From Pelodera strongyloides (Eukaryota > Nematoda > Chromadorea > Rhabditida > Rhabditidae): a stretch of DNA of 64,000 bases. The stretch spans positions 1 to 64,000 of the forward strand of contig JAANDG010000355.1 of NCBI GenBank assembly GCA_036852015.1, given 5' to 3'. The notes beneath the pieces were generated by a model that did no database searches, had not been told where the DNA came from, and saw nothing but the letters and a program-made list of their open reading frames with translations. The stretch's first letter is position 1; each line of letters begins with the position of its first letter. Of this stretch, positions 25,201 through 35,200 are shown in pieces. Position numbers and translations under genes: made by a program.

Positions 25201-27137
25201 CAGCTGTGGTAAGTTTCTTTAGAAATTGCTCTACCATTGGATGTATGTATTACAGATAGACATCACGATTACCTTTATCTTTAAAAAAAATTGCATTATT
25301 TATCAACACCAGTCAGCACCCATTCTTGCCACATGGAGAAAACGTGGCATATGCGCTCCTTCGTACTCGCACACTTTAGTGCGCCGCGATACACTGGCGT
25401 ACATAATGAATGCGGTAAGCGCGCGGCGCGCATACTATGAAGTCGACGGTAGTTTTCAATCACGATATAATTTCAGGTCGACATTTCCGATGGTTTCTCG
25501 TCGGATCTTCTGTTCTTCCAACCTCTTCCGATAATTGCTTTGGTTTCTGCTAAAGAGTCGACGTCACCGGCCTTCACATCGCTCTCGACCAGAGCTGACC
25601 TAGCCTTCAATAAATATATATTCGTGACGATAGACAGGTAGGTAACAAAGTTAGCGTAGTGGTTAGCGCAGTGGACTGGTAATCCAAAGGCGTGGGTTCG
25701 ATTCTGATGGCTTTAAACATCATTTGGAGTATCAGTATGCATCGAATTAAATGATAACGTTTGGATTCTGTGTAATCACAATACTTTAGTGATTCACCAG
25801 TCTGGCCGACAATTGCTAAAGTCGCCAAAGTAGACGCTGATGGAGTGCCAACGATACTGGTCTTCAACAAGGTTCGTTAGTTCGACTACCGTTCGTCAAG
25901 TAATGTATCTGATTGAAATTTCGTAAACAGCGTGCCATAGCTCTTTAAATTTTTGTCTCGTTTAGGGTAGAGTTGTACGCGTCTTATGACTGACAGAATT
26001 CCACCTGTTTCTATGCATATGCTTTGTAATTTCGTTTAGTTTACAACAGGAGTTGAAAATTCCCTAGATGCACGAAAACGTTTATTTACTTCTATTTTTA
26101 GCATAAGATTCATCATATCAATCTGAGTGCGGAAACTTCAGTGGAGAAACTTCTCTCTCAAATAGAGGAGACATCAAATACTGAACCAGAAGGTATGTAT
26201 TTCAAACTCTACATACGTAGTTTTTGGTGGACTAGTTGCACGAACACACAGTTTATCTAACAACAAGTATAGAAAGTTTATCGTTGTATAAGTTGTTCTC
26301 CATCATACTTGTTAAAATTGCTCCTTTATTTATAAGATTTTGGTTTTGGAAAATAATTGATCAAATTTCAGTAATTTTAACGTACAACGATGTGCATCCC
26401 CTGCAATTCCTTCAACTGGAAGCAACACATCGGGTGTGAAATTCTTTCTTTTCCATAGGGCAATGCGACGCAGGCACACATAAGCCTGGTTAGCTCAGTC
26501 GGCAGAGCACCAGACTCTTAATCTGGTTGTCGCGGGTTCGAGCCCCGCATCGGGCTGATATTTTGCAAAAGGGAAACAAGTCACGAATTATGTATTAGAG
26601 CCGGATGGAGAGCGAGATTCCCACAGGAGCTCATTGGAAATGAAGCAGGAACGCACCCTGACACTGTGGTACACTCTAGAACACCATCCGACAGACCTTG
26701 CCTTTTGTGCATGATACCTCATGAAATGTCTTATAAAATCACGGATTCATTAATAAACACCCTATTTTAGATATACGGCAAGCAGGATGTCGCCCTCACG
26801 CCCGATCTCTCTTTGTTCTCTAACAGAAGGGTGGGTTTTCTGATTTTATACTTTTTATAATGTTTAACCTTTTTACTTTTCAAATAAAAGTATATTTTCA
26901 AAACAGTCGTAGGAGAACACTTGCCCTACTACACGTACATATAACTTACTGGTACTTTTCAGCTAACAGGCCTTCGTACCAATTTATTGATAGCGTAATG
27001 TGTTTATTGATTGATGGCGAATTATTGATTTATTGATTGTTTAGATGAAGGCACCCGAGTTGGACGCAGGTGGTGGTTGTCCGTTCATGAAAACAGGAGG
27101 CGGACACGGAGAAGAGAACCCACACGACGAATTATAG
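16206..27137 (+). CDS. ER-lumenal multi-thioredoxin-fold protein with HDEL
   Basis: Exons: 16206-16326 (weakest), 16753-16857, 17429-17526, 17713-17804, 18038-18118, 19154-19217, 22428-22558, 22835-22950, 23147-23263, 23381-23401, 23475-23583, 24043-24104, 24404-24493, 24587-24725, 25088-25208, 25313-25414, 25477-25637, 25790-25871, 26102-26192, possibly 26627-26668, 26771-26830, 27045-27137; about 700 residues. Phases match except around 26192, where an exon is missing or misplaced. One clear thioredoxin fold (about residues 250-350) has HVFVLFWTN, AAVECHKADFC and FFTVVAYHNGVKVA; the usual WCxxC is replaced by WTNVRSS, so it should be redox-inactive. A later fold contains FVTIDSDSPVWP and GVPTILVFNK. 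The C terminus ENPHDEL is an ER-retrieval signal. This resembles TXNDC16/TXNDC11-type proteins; the exact family is uncertain. No signal peptide is found, so a first exon probably lies upstream. Confidence 0.8.
16340..16597 (+). mobile_element. TTAA-ended MITE, complete, ~258 bp
   Basis: The left end TTGAAAGGGACAGGCTCAC mirrors the right end GGTGAGCCGATCCCTTTAA. The right 190 bp are repeated at the start of the window. It begins 13 bp after the donor of the first modelled exon of the thioredoxin-like gene. Confidence 0.85.
17285..17400. repeat. Dispersed repeat R3, copy 2
   Basis: Contains CTTGTCGCCTATTGCTCAGG, CTCTGCGGAA, TTGAATAAAGGTACACGCTC and TTGAAGCGTTAAA, closely matching the copy at 62030-62150. 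It lies directly before exon 17429-17526. Confidence 0.75.
18187..18238. repeat. GA microsatellite
   Basis: (GA)n of about 25 bp followed by degenerate GAGAGATAGAGG, in an intron of the thioredoxin-like gene. Confidence 0.9.
18926..18985 (+). repeat. tRNA-like sequence
   Basis: GTGGTCTAGCGGTAGCGG (A-box-like) and GGGTTCGAGTTCGGG (B-box-like) lie at tRNA spacing in the 3.2-kb intron. Stems are decayed. Confidence 0.5.
20241..20411. mobile_element. Hairpin MITE with TTAA ends, nearly perfect palindrome
   Basis: It starts TTAAAGCGACATGCTAGCC and ends GGCTAGCATTTCGCTTTAA. The arms are about 78 bp, differ at only a few bases, and flank a 12-bp centre (TTGCCGTGGACG). The tip TTAAAGCGA is shared with MITE family 1 but the inner sequence is unrelated. 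The high arm identity implies recent origin. Confidence 0.92.
20535..20800. repeat. GA-rich tracts
   Basis: Two GA/GAAA-rich blocks around a unique 100-bp spacer, in the same large intron. Confidence 0.85.
23652..23827. mobile_element. MITE family 1 copy
   Basis: It starts TTAAAGCGAAATACCGGCC and ends GGCCGGTATTTCGCCATAA, in an intron of the thioredoxin-like gene. The right TTAA has mutated to ATAA. Confidence 0.88.
24832..24950. mobile_element. Short hairpin MITE, GGCCGTATTCACCA type
   Basis: The left end GGGGCCGTATTCACCAACAC-ACAGGGA mirrors the right end TCCCTGCGTGTTGATGAATACGGCCTC. Related ends occur at 57993-58137, 60551 and 44708. In an intron of the thioredoxin-like gene. Confidence 0.8.
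25653..25715 (+). repeat. tRNA-Thr-like sequence
   Basis: TTAGCGTAGTGGTTAGCGC (D arm), loop CTGGTAA (anticodon GGT), and GGGTTCGATTC (T arm). Acceptor and anticodon stems are imperfect, so it is a pseudogene or SINE head rather than a working gene. Confidence 0.55.
26484..26556 (+). tRNA. tRNA-Lys (anticodon CTT)
   Basis: Full cloverleaf of 73 nt. Acceptor GCCTGGT pairs with ATCGGGC; D arm TAGCTCAGTCGGCAGAGC; anticodon arm CCAGA-CTCTTAA-TCTGG; T arm GCGGG-TTCGAGC-CCCGC. A TTTT pol III terminator follows within seven bases. It lies in a late intron of the thioredoxin-like gene on the same strand. Confidence 0.97.
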
Positions 27138-27544
27138 GTCGATTTATATTTATCGATTGTTTTTTGGTTATTGATTATTAAATTATTGATTATTGATTGT
27201 TTATTTTTATGTGCTAAATTTTACTCAGCTCCCACAGAATCAAAACATTTATTAAACCACGACGAGGTATACACAAAATATTTTGTAAGCATGACGGCTA
27301 AGCGAGTGTAAGCATGAACGCGAATATCGATTTTAATAACAATATTAAATTCTGAGTTTGGTGGGTCAGATTGGGTCCCGGAAAGAGTTATCAGATCGAA
27401 CAACAAATGGAACTGTACTTACTGCACTGTAGGAAAATGGAAGCCTGTAGTTAATTTCGTAATTGATTGGAAAAAAGTGGGAGGATATATATATAGTCCA
27501 ATAAATCTACTGTAACAGGAAATCTGTTATAGAATAAACCAAAA
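27138..27544. other. Convergent 3' intergenic region
   Basis: About 400 bp between two converging stop codons. It has AT-rich TATTGATT-type repeats at 27150-27205 and no gene. Confidence 0.6.
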
Positions 27545-30500
27545 TTATTTGTTGTCTTTCAAAGCATCACGGATCAAGTTGGCCATTGACAGATGATAGT
27601 TTTCCTGAGCTGTGAAGTACTGAAATGAAAAGAAATACATGACCTTTAGTTAATTGGAGGAGAGAGAGAGAGAGAGAAAGAGGGAGAGAGAGAGAAAGAG
27701 GGAGAGAGAGAGAGAGAAAGAGGGAGAGAGAGAGAAAGAGGGAGAGAGAGAAAGAGGGAGAGAGAGAGAGCAAGGGGAGAGTTCTGATCATAAACGATGA
27801 TTAGTAAAAACAACGGGAACTGAACGCGGAAACCGCGCCAGCGTTGAGCAGAAGACGAGGAGATGAACAGTAGTTGCACACGCGGCTGTGATAGCAAAAA
27901 TGATCTTATACATAGGTTCGTTGTGTGTGAGTGTGAACTCACCCCGATCAACTCCTTTTGATGTCGAAATTTGAGCTCTGGGATGTCTTCGATTACCTGG
28001 AATTTTCTTTGAATATGTGTAGCGTATAACTATAACTTATACAGTTAGAAGTGGTGAACTTGGACATAAGGGCAACATTCCGTAGTCCATGCAGGTCCTC
28101 CTTAATTCTTAATCTGCAAGGACATTAGGGCATAAGGACATAAGGACATAAGGACATAAGGACATAAGGACCATAAGGACATTAGGACATAAGGACATAA
28201 GGACATAAGGACATAAGGACATAAGGACATAAGGACATAAGGACATAAGGACATAAGGACCATAAGGACCTAAGGATATTAGGACATAAGGACCATAAGG
28301 ACCATAATGACATAAGGACATAAGGACCTAAGGACATAAGCGGTAAAATCCTACAGATTGGATCTCCTCGGCCTGCATATCGAACTCCCTTATAGCCTTC
28401 TTATACGCCTTGCCAATCTTCTCAAGGTCTTCAGCGGTCTTCGTGGCTTTCAACTAAAATATCTGGTTGACGATTGTTGGTGCCAGATAGGCGCCAGAAT
28501 ACCGCTAGACAAGTGCCAGAACATCGCTGTGTCAGTTGTGTCAAGCTGTGCAAGAACATCGCTAGTTCTGTGTCAAGCTAGAGCTGCCAAGTTCTACCTC
28601 ATGCCGGGTCGAGTCCATAGAAATTAGGTTGTTGTATAGATTATCGACCATTTGGTTCATTTTCTCGTGGTCGACGGTGACGAAACGTCGCGTGTTTCGG
28701 ATCGCGCGACGAACTAATAAACATAATTAATATAACAAAGACTTGATTCATAAAGTGAAGATATTTGCTGGCATTGAAGTTAGAATGTATATTAAGAATG
28801 TAAATACCGTGTAAAACACGGACCTCGTTTCGACCCCCGTGTCGCAGACGAGGAGTTTTGATCAGGGCGGGGGTGCTCGTCAGTGCGTCAGTCGGTGTTT
28901 TAACCGAACTTTTCCATCTCGGAATCCCGTCTCGGAATGGTCGTACAGTAAAGAAATAGCATAGAAATTCGGAGATCGAGACAATTCCGAGATGAAAAAT
29001 TGCAGTTAAAATACCAACTATGATCAAAAGTTGATAATCTAACGAAGATCTCAAGATAAGGAAAAAGTCAAACCAAAAGAAGAGTAATTCTTAAAAAAGC
29101 AAAGTTGATAATTCTATATTCTATCCCTCTATCTCTCCCTCTCTGGCTCCCTCTAATAAAATATCGAGTATAATATATATCCACTGTACTTTTCATAAAT
29201 CCCTCCCTTTCAGCCATATTCAACCTCTGCGCGAGCACAACGATCCATGTGAAGAAGGGCTGAATGTAACTTAAATAAATAAAATAAAATAGATAAAAGC
29301 AACGATGCAAAAAATTCTCGCACAACTCACAGTAGTATAAGGAACTATTACAGTATGAAATCACAAATCTCGGCTGCGTTACAAACTACAACCTCACAAT
29401 AATGCGTTACAAACTACAACCACACAATAATGCACTACAAACTACAAACACACAATAAAGCGCTACAAACTACAAACACACAATCCGATCAATTTCACCA
29501 AGCTACCTTCCTCTCCGTGGGGATGTTGTTGTGTTGTAAGGTATGCAAATTCTGTGCCACCATTTCCCACGGGTTCTCTCCTTCTGGTTCGACAATCTTG
29601 TCCTCTTCACGAACTTTGGGATTTTGCTAAATTGAAGAACATTATCACCGAGAAACTTGGTGGGAGCGGCGCCACTCTCGCTCAAACTTGGGTAAGCGCA
29701 AGTAAGCCGCGCACTGATTTGGATGTCGCAGCTCAGGTGTGACAAATTAACAGTAAAAGAGCTGTATTTATTACATTGAAGCACAAAGACTCACACACGT
29801 CAACACAATGGCACACACATAGCACAAAAACACATATGCACACAACCACGCACATACACACATATCCAAGCACAGAAACACACACTAACGCACACACATG
29901 CACACACCCGGGTACACACACGCACGCACGCACGCACACATATATTCTAACGCACCTGAATGATTCCCTCAAGTGCGTCAAGTAATGTGTCAATCACTGC
30001 TCGGTACTCCTCCAAGTATTTCATATTATTGAGCATCTTTGACTCCAAATTAGTTTTCTCCACAATTCCGACTGATACAGCAAACTGAAAGATTATCTGA
30101 TAAAGTGAGTTTCCTGGGAGTTTCCTTCCCACCTGGGAGCTTCTTCCCTGGCGGGTGTTAATCCCCAGCCCGCTAACTAACCCGGCGGAAACTTGCCCCC
30201 TTTGAATTCATAACTAACGGAAAAGCTAGAGTATTTAGACTTACTTCAGTCACGAAAGGTATGCATAGAACACCGTTTTTCCGTTGGTACCGCATTTTGG
30301 CGGAACGAAGTTAATCACAAATAAAACTCCCGAAGTTTATAACAATAGGATGTTCGAACATAAAAACTAGAGTGTTAGCCTTTATTTTGAACTCCACAAC
30401 CCACCTTCGTGTACAATTTCCCCAGTGTTCCCAGCTTCTTGCGGTCTCCCCCGCCCGCGTATTGCTCCTTGCCCGCGGCGCCTTCCTTGGGCGGGGTGGA

Positions 30501-30750
30501 GGTTGGCCCGGGTGCGGCAGGAACGCCAACAGGCGGGCCATCCTTACCGCCCCCGTCTCGCCTTGAATGAAGTCTACCGCTACCACTACCGTCTGGAGTC
30601 TGAAAAGGGAAAGTAAGATGTATTGTGTGCGTTTTTAAAACGTATCGTTTACAACCGCATTCCCGTCTGTTATATGCAAATTTTCTGAACTGGTCTGTAA
30701 TTTATGCGAAACATATCGATTAAACTAACCCTTTTACTACGTGAAGACAT
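27545..30750 (-). CDS. BAR-domain protein (endophilin/amphiphysin-like fold)
   Basis: Exons on the minus strand: 30750-30730, 30599-30405, 30084-29956, 29626-29507, 29259-29190, 28713-28598, 28453-28355, 27996-27943, 27619-27545; all GT-AG and in phase, giving 292 residues. Residues 8-60 are a Gly/Pro-rich low-complexity linker. From about residue 60 to the end the sequence is long, charged and helical ([90 protein letters not shown]), the pattern of a BAR dimer that senses or bends membranes. No SH3 domain follows. The tiny first exon MSSRSKR is the least certain; an AG lies one base before its ATG, as for trans-splicing. I cannot name the subfamily. Confidence 0.82.
27660..27775. repeat. 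GA-rich microsatellite
   Basis: AGAGAGAGAAAGAGGG units, a higher-order repeat of about 20 bp, in the last intron of the BAR gene. Confidence 0.92.
28124..28341. repeat. 10-bp minisatellite, unit ACATAAGGAC
   Basis: About 20 tandem units with variants (CCATAAGGAC, CTAAGGAC, ATTAGGAC). It fills most of the 358-bp intron between BAR exons 28453-28355 and 27996-27943. Confidence 0.95.
28805..28890 (-). repeat. Dispersed repeat R4, copy 1
   Basis: On the minus strand it reads AAAACTCCTCGTCTGCGA and then GGGTCGAAACGAGGTCC, matching 48985-49030 and 62470-62520. In an intron of the BAR gene. Confidence 0.55.
29376..29486. repeat. 28-bp tandem repeat, four units
   Basis: The unit GCGTTACAAACTACAA plus CCACACAATAAT is repeated four times with a few changes, in a BAR intron. 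Confidence 0.9.
29776..29945. repeat. CA-rich microsatellite
   Basis: CACACA with interspersed CACGCA and CATGCA, about 170 bp, in a BAR intron. Confidence 0.92.
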
Positions 30751-30954
30751 TCTAGTGAATTGCCAAGTGAGGACGTAAAACGAGTTATGTATCAAAGAAT
30801 TATATGCAAATTTTTTAGTAATTCATTTGCGTTTCAGGCACACGAAGCAACAATGACAATCTTCTGAAAGATCTAGCCAGTCCAACTCTTTTTGTTAGGG
30901 CCTGTTTTCGTCACCGTCCGTTAGGGCCCAAGACAGGACAACGACGCAAAAGAA

Positions 30955-31027
30955 TGATCTCGGGCGGGATCGAACCGCCGACCTTCTGTGTGTTAGACAG
31001 ATGTGATAACCACTACACCACGAGACC
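30955..31027 (-). tRNA. tRNA-Val (anticodon AAC)
   Basis: On the minus strand: acceptor GGTCTCG pairs with CGAGATC; D arm GTGTAGTGGTTATCAC; anticodon arm TCTGT-CTAACAC-ACAGA; T arm CGGCGG-TTCGATC-CCGCC. Discriminator A and a downstream TTTT are present. It lies upstream of the BAR gene. Confidence 0.96.
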
Positions 31028-32234
31028 TCTGTCGTTCCCAATGGAGGTCGCTGTGATGGAATACCTCGACCATACATAATTATGGGTTTATAAGCGTTTA
31101 AGCACTAACTTGTTAGTAGGTAATGAAATAATTTTGTTCACATCTTCTCTGTAAGAATACAAAAAGAAGAATGATTTCTGATTTAATCGTGTATAGGCAC
31201 ATTTCATGTTCTCTCGAATGTATTTCGCGCAGGTCTGGCGAAACTTGGGCGCAAAGCACAAAGTGGGTTCGTCACCTGATAATAAGAATGAAGCGCCGTA
31301 TCTTAGCGTTATTCTGCGCACTAGTGCTTATCCAGTGGGGTAATATAATAAACGCAATAAAATTTCAAACACGAACTCATTCAAATATATTCAAGCCTTT
31401 ACTCAACAATTACAGTTCATATAAGTAGAATGTAAAGCAATCGACACATATAACACTGATCCATAAAAACTTAAATCAGCACATAAACATAATATTTACA
31501 TATAATAATCATCGATACATATAAATTAACAAACTGTCATAAATGAACAACCTTACGCATTATATTGATACATAAAAATAAAGAAATATATCGTTGCATA
31601 GAAACATCAGTACATAAAACACAAAAATAAATATACAAAACATGGCATACAAAACTAAACAAAATTAGCTGGCGGTAAACTCCCGCTATATAAGTCTATA
31701 ACAACCTAGACCTTTGAACTCTGTATAAGTTAAACCTCACACGGGACTCACAAACACTAACGTTAGGCCTAACTTTAAAAAAACCTTTAAACTAAAGCTT
31801 CTGATGAGCCATGCGCTACACAATATCTGCGCGCCACAATCTACATAAATACAGACATAAACGACTAATAAACTAGACACATACGATATTAATAAATGTT
31901 ACAAACTAGTAAAAAAATTAAGAAATATAAACAGCTATAGTAACTCTAAGCTGACTAAAAACGTTTTTCTATTACGAAAAGACCTCGACATTCACTAGTT
32001 AGTTTAAATCAAACTCTAGGCGAGGATAATAATAAATGTAATCTAAAATTACTTATTAGCCTGTGTTACTGTACAACATAACGTGATGTATACGTACCAC
32101 TGTACTGTATGCGTATACGTACTGTAAATGTATACGTACTACTGTACTGTAACGTGCTGTATACGAAGACTAATGTACGAGTAACGGAGGAATTGAAGGG
32201 ATTGTTCTAGGCTCCTAGGTTCTACCCAAAATCA
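31028..32234. other. AT-rich intergenic region
   Basis: It contains a CATAAA/ATATAA-rich low-complexity stretch (31430-31670) and a short GTATACGTACTGTA repeat (32095-32170). No gene is recognised. Confidence 0.6.
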
Positions 32235-35200
32235 CTAAGCGCTCGCCAATTCTGTAGCATTGATCTCCCAGTCGGGGAAACAATTCTTGCCCAATTTCAC
32301 AATTTCGAAGCGGAACTGAAACGTGGTTCACATCATTTAATAATAATAAAATAAGTAACTCATTGGCAGGAAAACTTGAAAGATACTACTGGTACTGTGA
32401 GCTTCCACATACAAAAGAACAAGAAAACGAAATAAAAGTTAGCCCATGCTACAACCTCACTGTATGGGATGTAGCGACTCTCACGTCAAACATACTAGTG
32501 TACTAGAGTGATGGAGAGAGAAGTATGATGTAACAAAGCATTTCCGTTTTGTTACAGCAGCATTTGACTTTTTTGCACGGTTTATTGGTTTATTCATAGC
32601 AAAGAATTCATATAAAACCCCCATACCTGATCGACCTCGCTGACAACCTCGCCGTGGTTGTTGGGCTCGTTTCTGAGGTGATCGCTCACTGCAGTCTCAT
32701 CGAAAGTATGCGTGAAATCACATCCACTGCATCTGAAGATTATATATTTTTTTAATTCACAAGAATATTTGGGAACATTAGTGTAAGAAACCTTTCATCT
32801 CAAGCCTTCCAGAGCTACCCCCAACCCCGACGAGAGAGACTACGACGATCTACAGTAGTCACATACAAAGTTATCTCGCAGACGGTCACGGCCCTCGGGC
32901 AAGTCCTACCCGCCTACCCATGTATGCAAACGTTCACCGCGGTTGGTAGAAAGAACAGATAGCATCGCGATTCCGCGAGTCGTTTTTTCAAACAAATAAA
33001 CAAGTTTGAATACTTAAGCTTACTTGAACACTTGTTCTCCCAAATGCATCTCCAAAATGTGTATGAGACGTCGTTTCTTGCTAATTGTCATTCCGCACCC
33101 CTTGCACTTGGCACGGCGACCTAAAAATTTTGACTTTTTTATTTATAGACTGAATTATTCACAAGAATTGGATAATAGTATTGATTTTTTTCCTTTGATT
33201 TATTAACTTCTGATATCGATTGATTGATTACATTGATTACTAGATTTATCCAAAAAGTCCGATGGTTGTAGGAATTGAACTCGTCACATACGACATACCT
33301 TCATCAGAAATGGTGATATTCGAGAGGCGCTTCGGGCGTCCAGGGAAACATTTGTCATGGAGCACAGAGAACTCAGCACGACGAATGACCACGTTAGCAA
33401 TTGGTTCGAGACCCTGAATAGAAGGGATACTGTAGAAATCCAGAATACATAATTAAATAAATCCCAGGAATTTAAATCACACAACTCTGGTAGTGTTTGA
33501 TTAATAACTTTCCATGACATACAACAATGTACTGTATTTTCTAGCTACCCTAGCCCCTGCTGTACCCAAATAATTAGCATATTGTGTCTTAGAAAGAACG
33601 CAATTAACCTTGATGTCCTTCTTCTTGTGGTTATTCTTGAGATGTCGCGTCACAAGTCTGGACTCTGCCGCGCCGTACTCGCACAACGGACACTGGTGCA
33701 AAGGGATGTTGAGATGGACCTCGGCGATGTGGCGAGATGTCTGCCGCACATCTTCTAGACAAAGTCGGCATCTGAATAGCGTCAGATTAGTATTATACTA
33801 TCCCGATCCGGACGGTTGAAATAGAGTGCAGAGCAATTAATATCTAGAGCAAAAATAACCAAGTTAGGTAGAGCCCCCCAACGTTGGCTTCGTGGAACAA
33901 CGACGCGTGTAGTAGCTCAAGTGGGCAGCGCCCGTCAAAGACCAGTGACGCAACATTGGGCTCGTTCGCCAGGTAACAGGAAGGTTTTCTAAAAGTTACA
34001 AAGAAGCAAAAGGACCAACTTGCTAAAGTCTTCCTGTGCCGAGGCGGGCAGACGCCGATTGATCCAACCAGGGAAACATTTGTCATTCCACTCAGAAATT
34101 TTCTCACTAAACTCCAACAAGTTTGCGCGCGGCATCAGATTTGGCTGGTCACGATGTACGAACCTGGAAAATCAATAAACCATAATGATGTCTCAAAAAC
34201 TAATCAATACCTCATCATTAAGAAATCAAACATCTATCTCCAGTGATTAGTTACGTAATTGTAATTGTATAATTGTTGTAAGCCAAATGCATAGAAGTGA
34301 ACAGTAACCAGGAAGCAAGTTGTGCTTGTTTTACGGATGACAAGAAATGATATTGCTAGTTATCAAAAAGGGCTGTCAATTCGTAACTAATTACATTAAT
34401 TAAACATTCAATTTTAGGTTACTTGAATTTATTATGCATCATAGTAGGTACAACAAATTACCTAATATGCGCTCTCACATCACTGCTACAGGCATGGTGA
34501 CTGAAGTCGCAAACCGGACATTCATATAAACGCGGCTCCTTCAAGTGATGGCGGTAGACGTGGATCTGAAATGGAAGAACTTTAGCAATAAATAACTGAT
34601 CACACACAACGCTGACACCGCTAATGCAGCGCCGACATCGCTCAAGAATCGCTAACATCGCTCAAGGAACTCTAATATGCTAAAGCAACTCTGATACTGC
34701 ACTACGCCAAAGGACCGATGGCACTGATACGACGCGCTGACCGCTGACCCCGCCAAAAAAATGCTGACACCGCTGCAACAACGCTGACGCAACTCAGACA
34801 CCGCTGATGACGCCAACAAGGGCTATATGTGGCCGAAACTGGCTTTCATTAAATTCTCACTTGTCTGTCTTCCGTCTTCATGTCCATGTTACAAATCGTG
34901 CATGTCACCCTCGCATCTTCGTCTGTCGTCTCCTTGGATGTCTTTGCATTCGCCTTATCCCTCTCCTTGTTCGCTGTCTGCGTCTTCTTGCTCTTCTCGC
35001 TTTGTGTCTTGCTCCCTTTCTTCTCTGCCTTCTCTGCCCTCTCCGATTTTACTGTTTTCACTTCGGAGAGACTGGGCGTTGCCGAACTCTGTTGCTTTGT
35101 GAACATGGAACTCTGCAAAAATTTAGTGTTAATTACTTGAATATATAGTTTATACTTACTCTTGACAGCTACACAAACAAAGTTGTATGCTGCTGCATAT

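Noticed and set aside
28124..28341. CRISPR-like array of repeated units
   Set aside because: There are no unique spacers; it is a contiguous 10-bp minisatellite in a eukaryotic intron.
33844..34019. Open frame with ankyrin-like look (DGRCPLELLHAS) on the minus strand
   Set aside because: It falls in the intron between two exons of the zinc-finger gene that join perfectly in phase without it; no further repeats are present.
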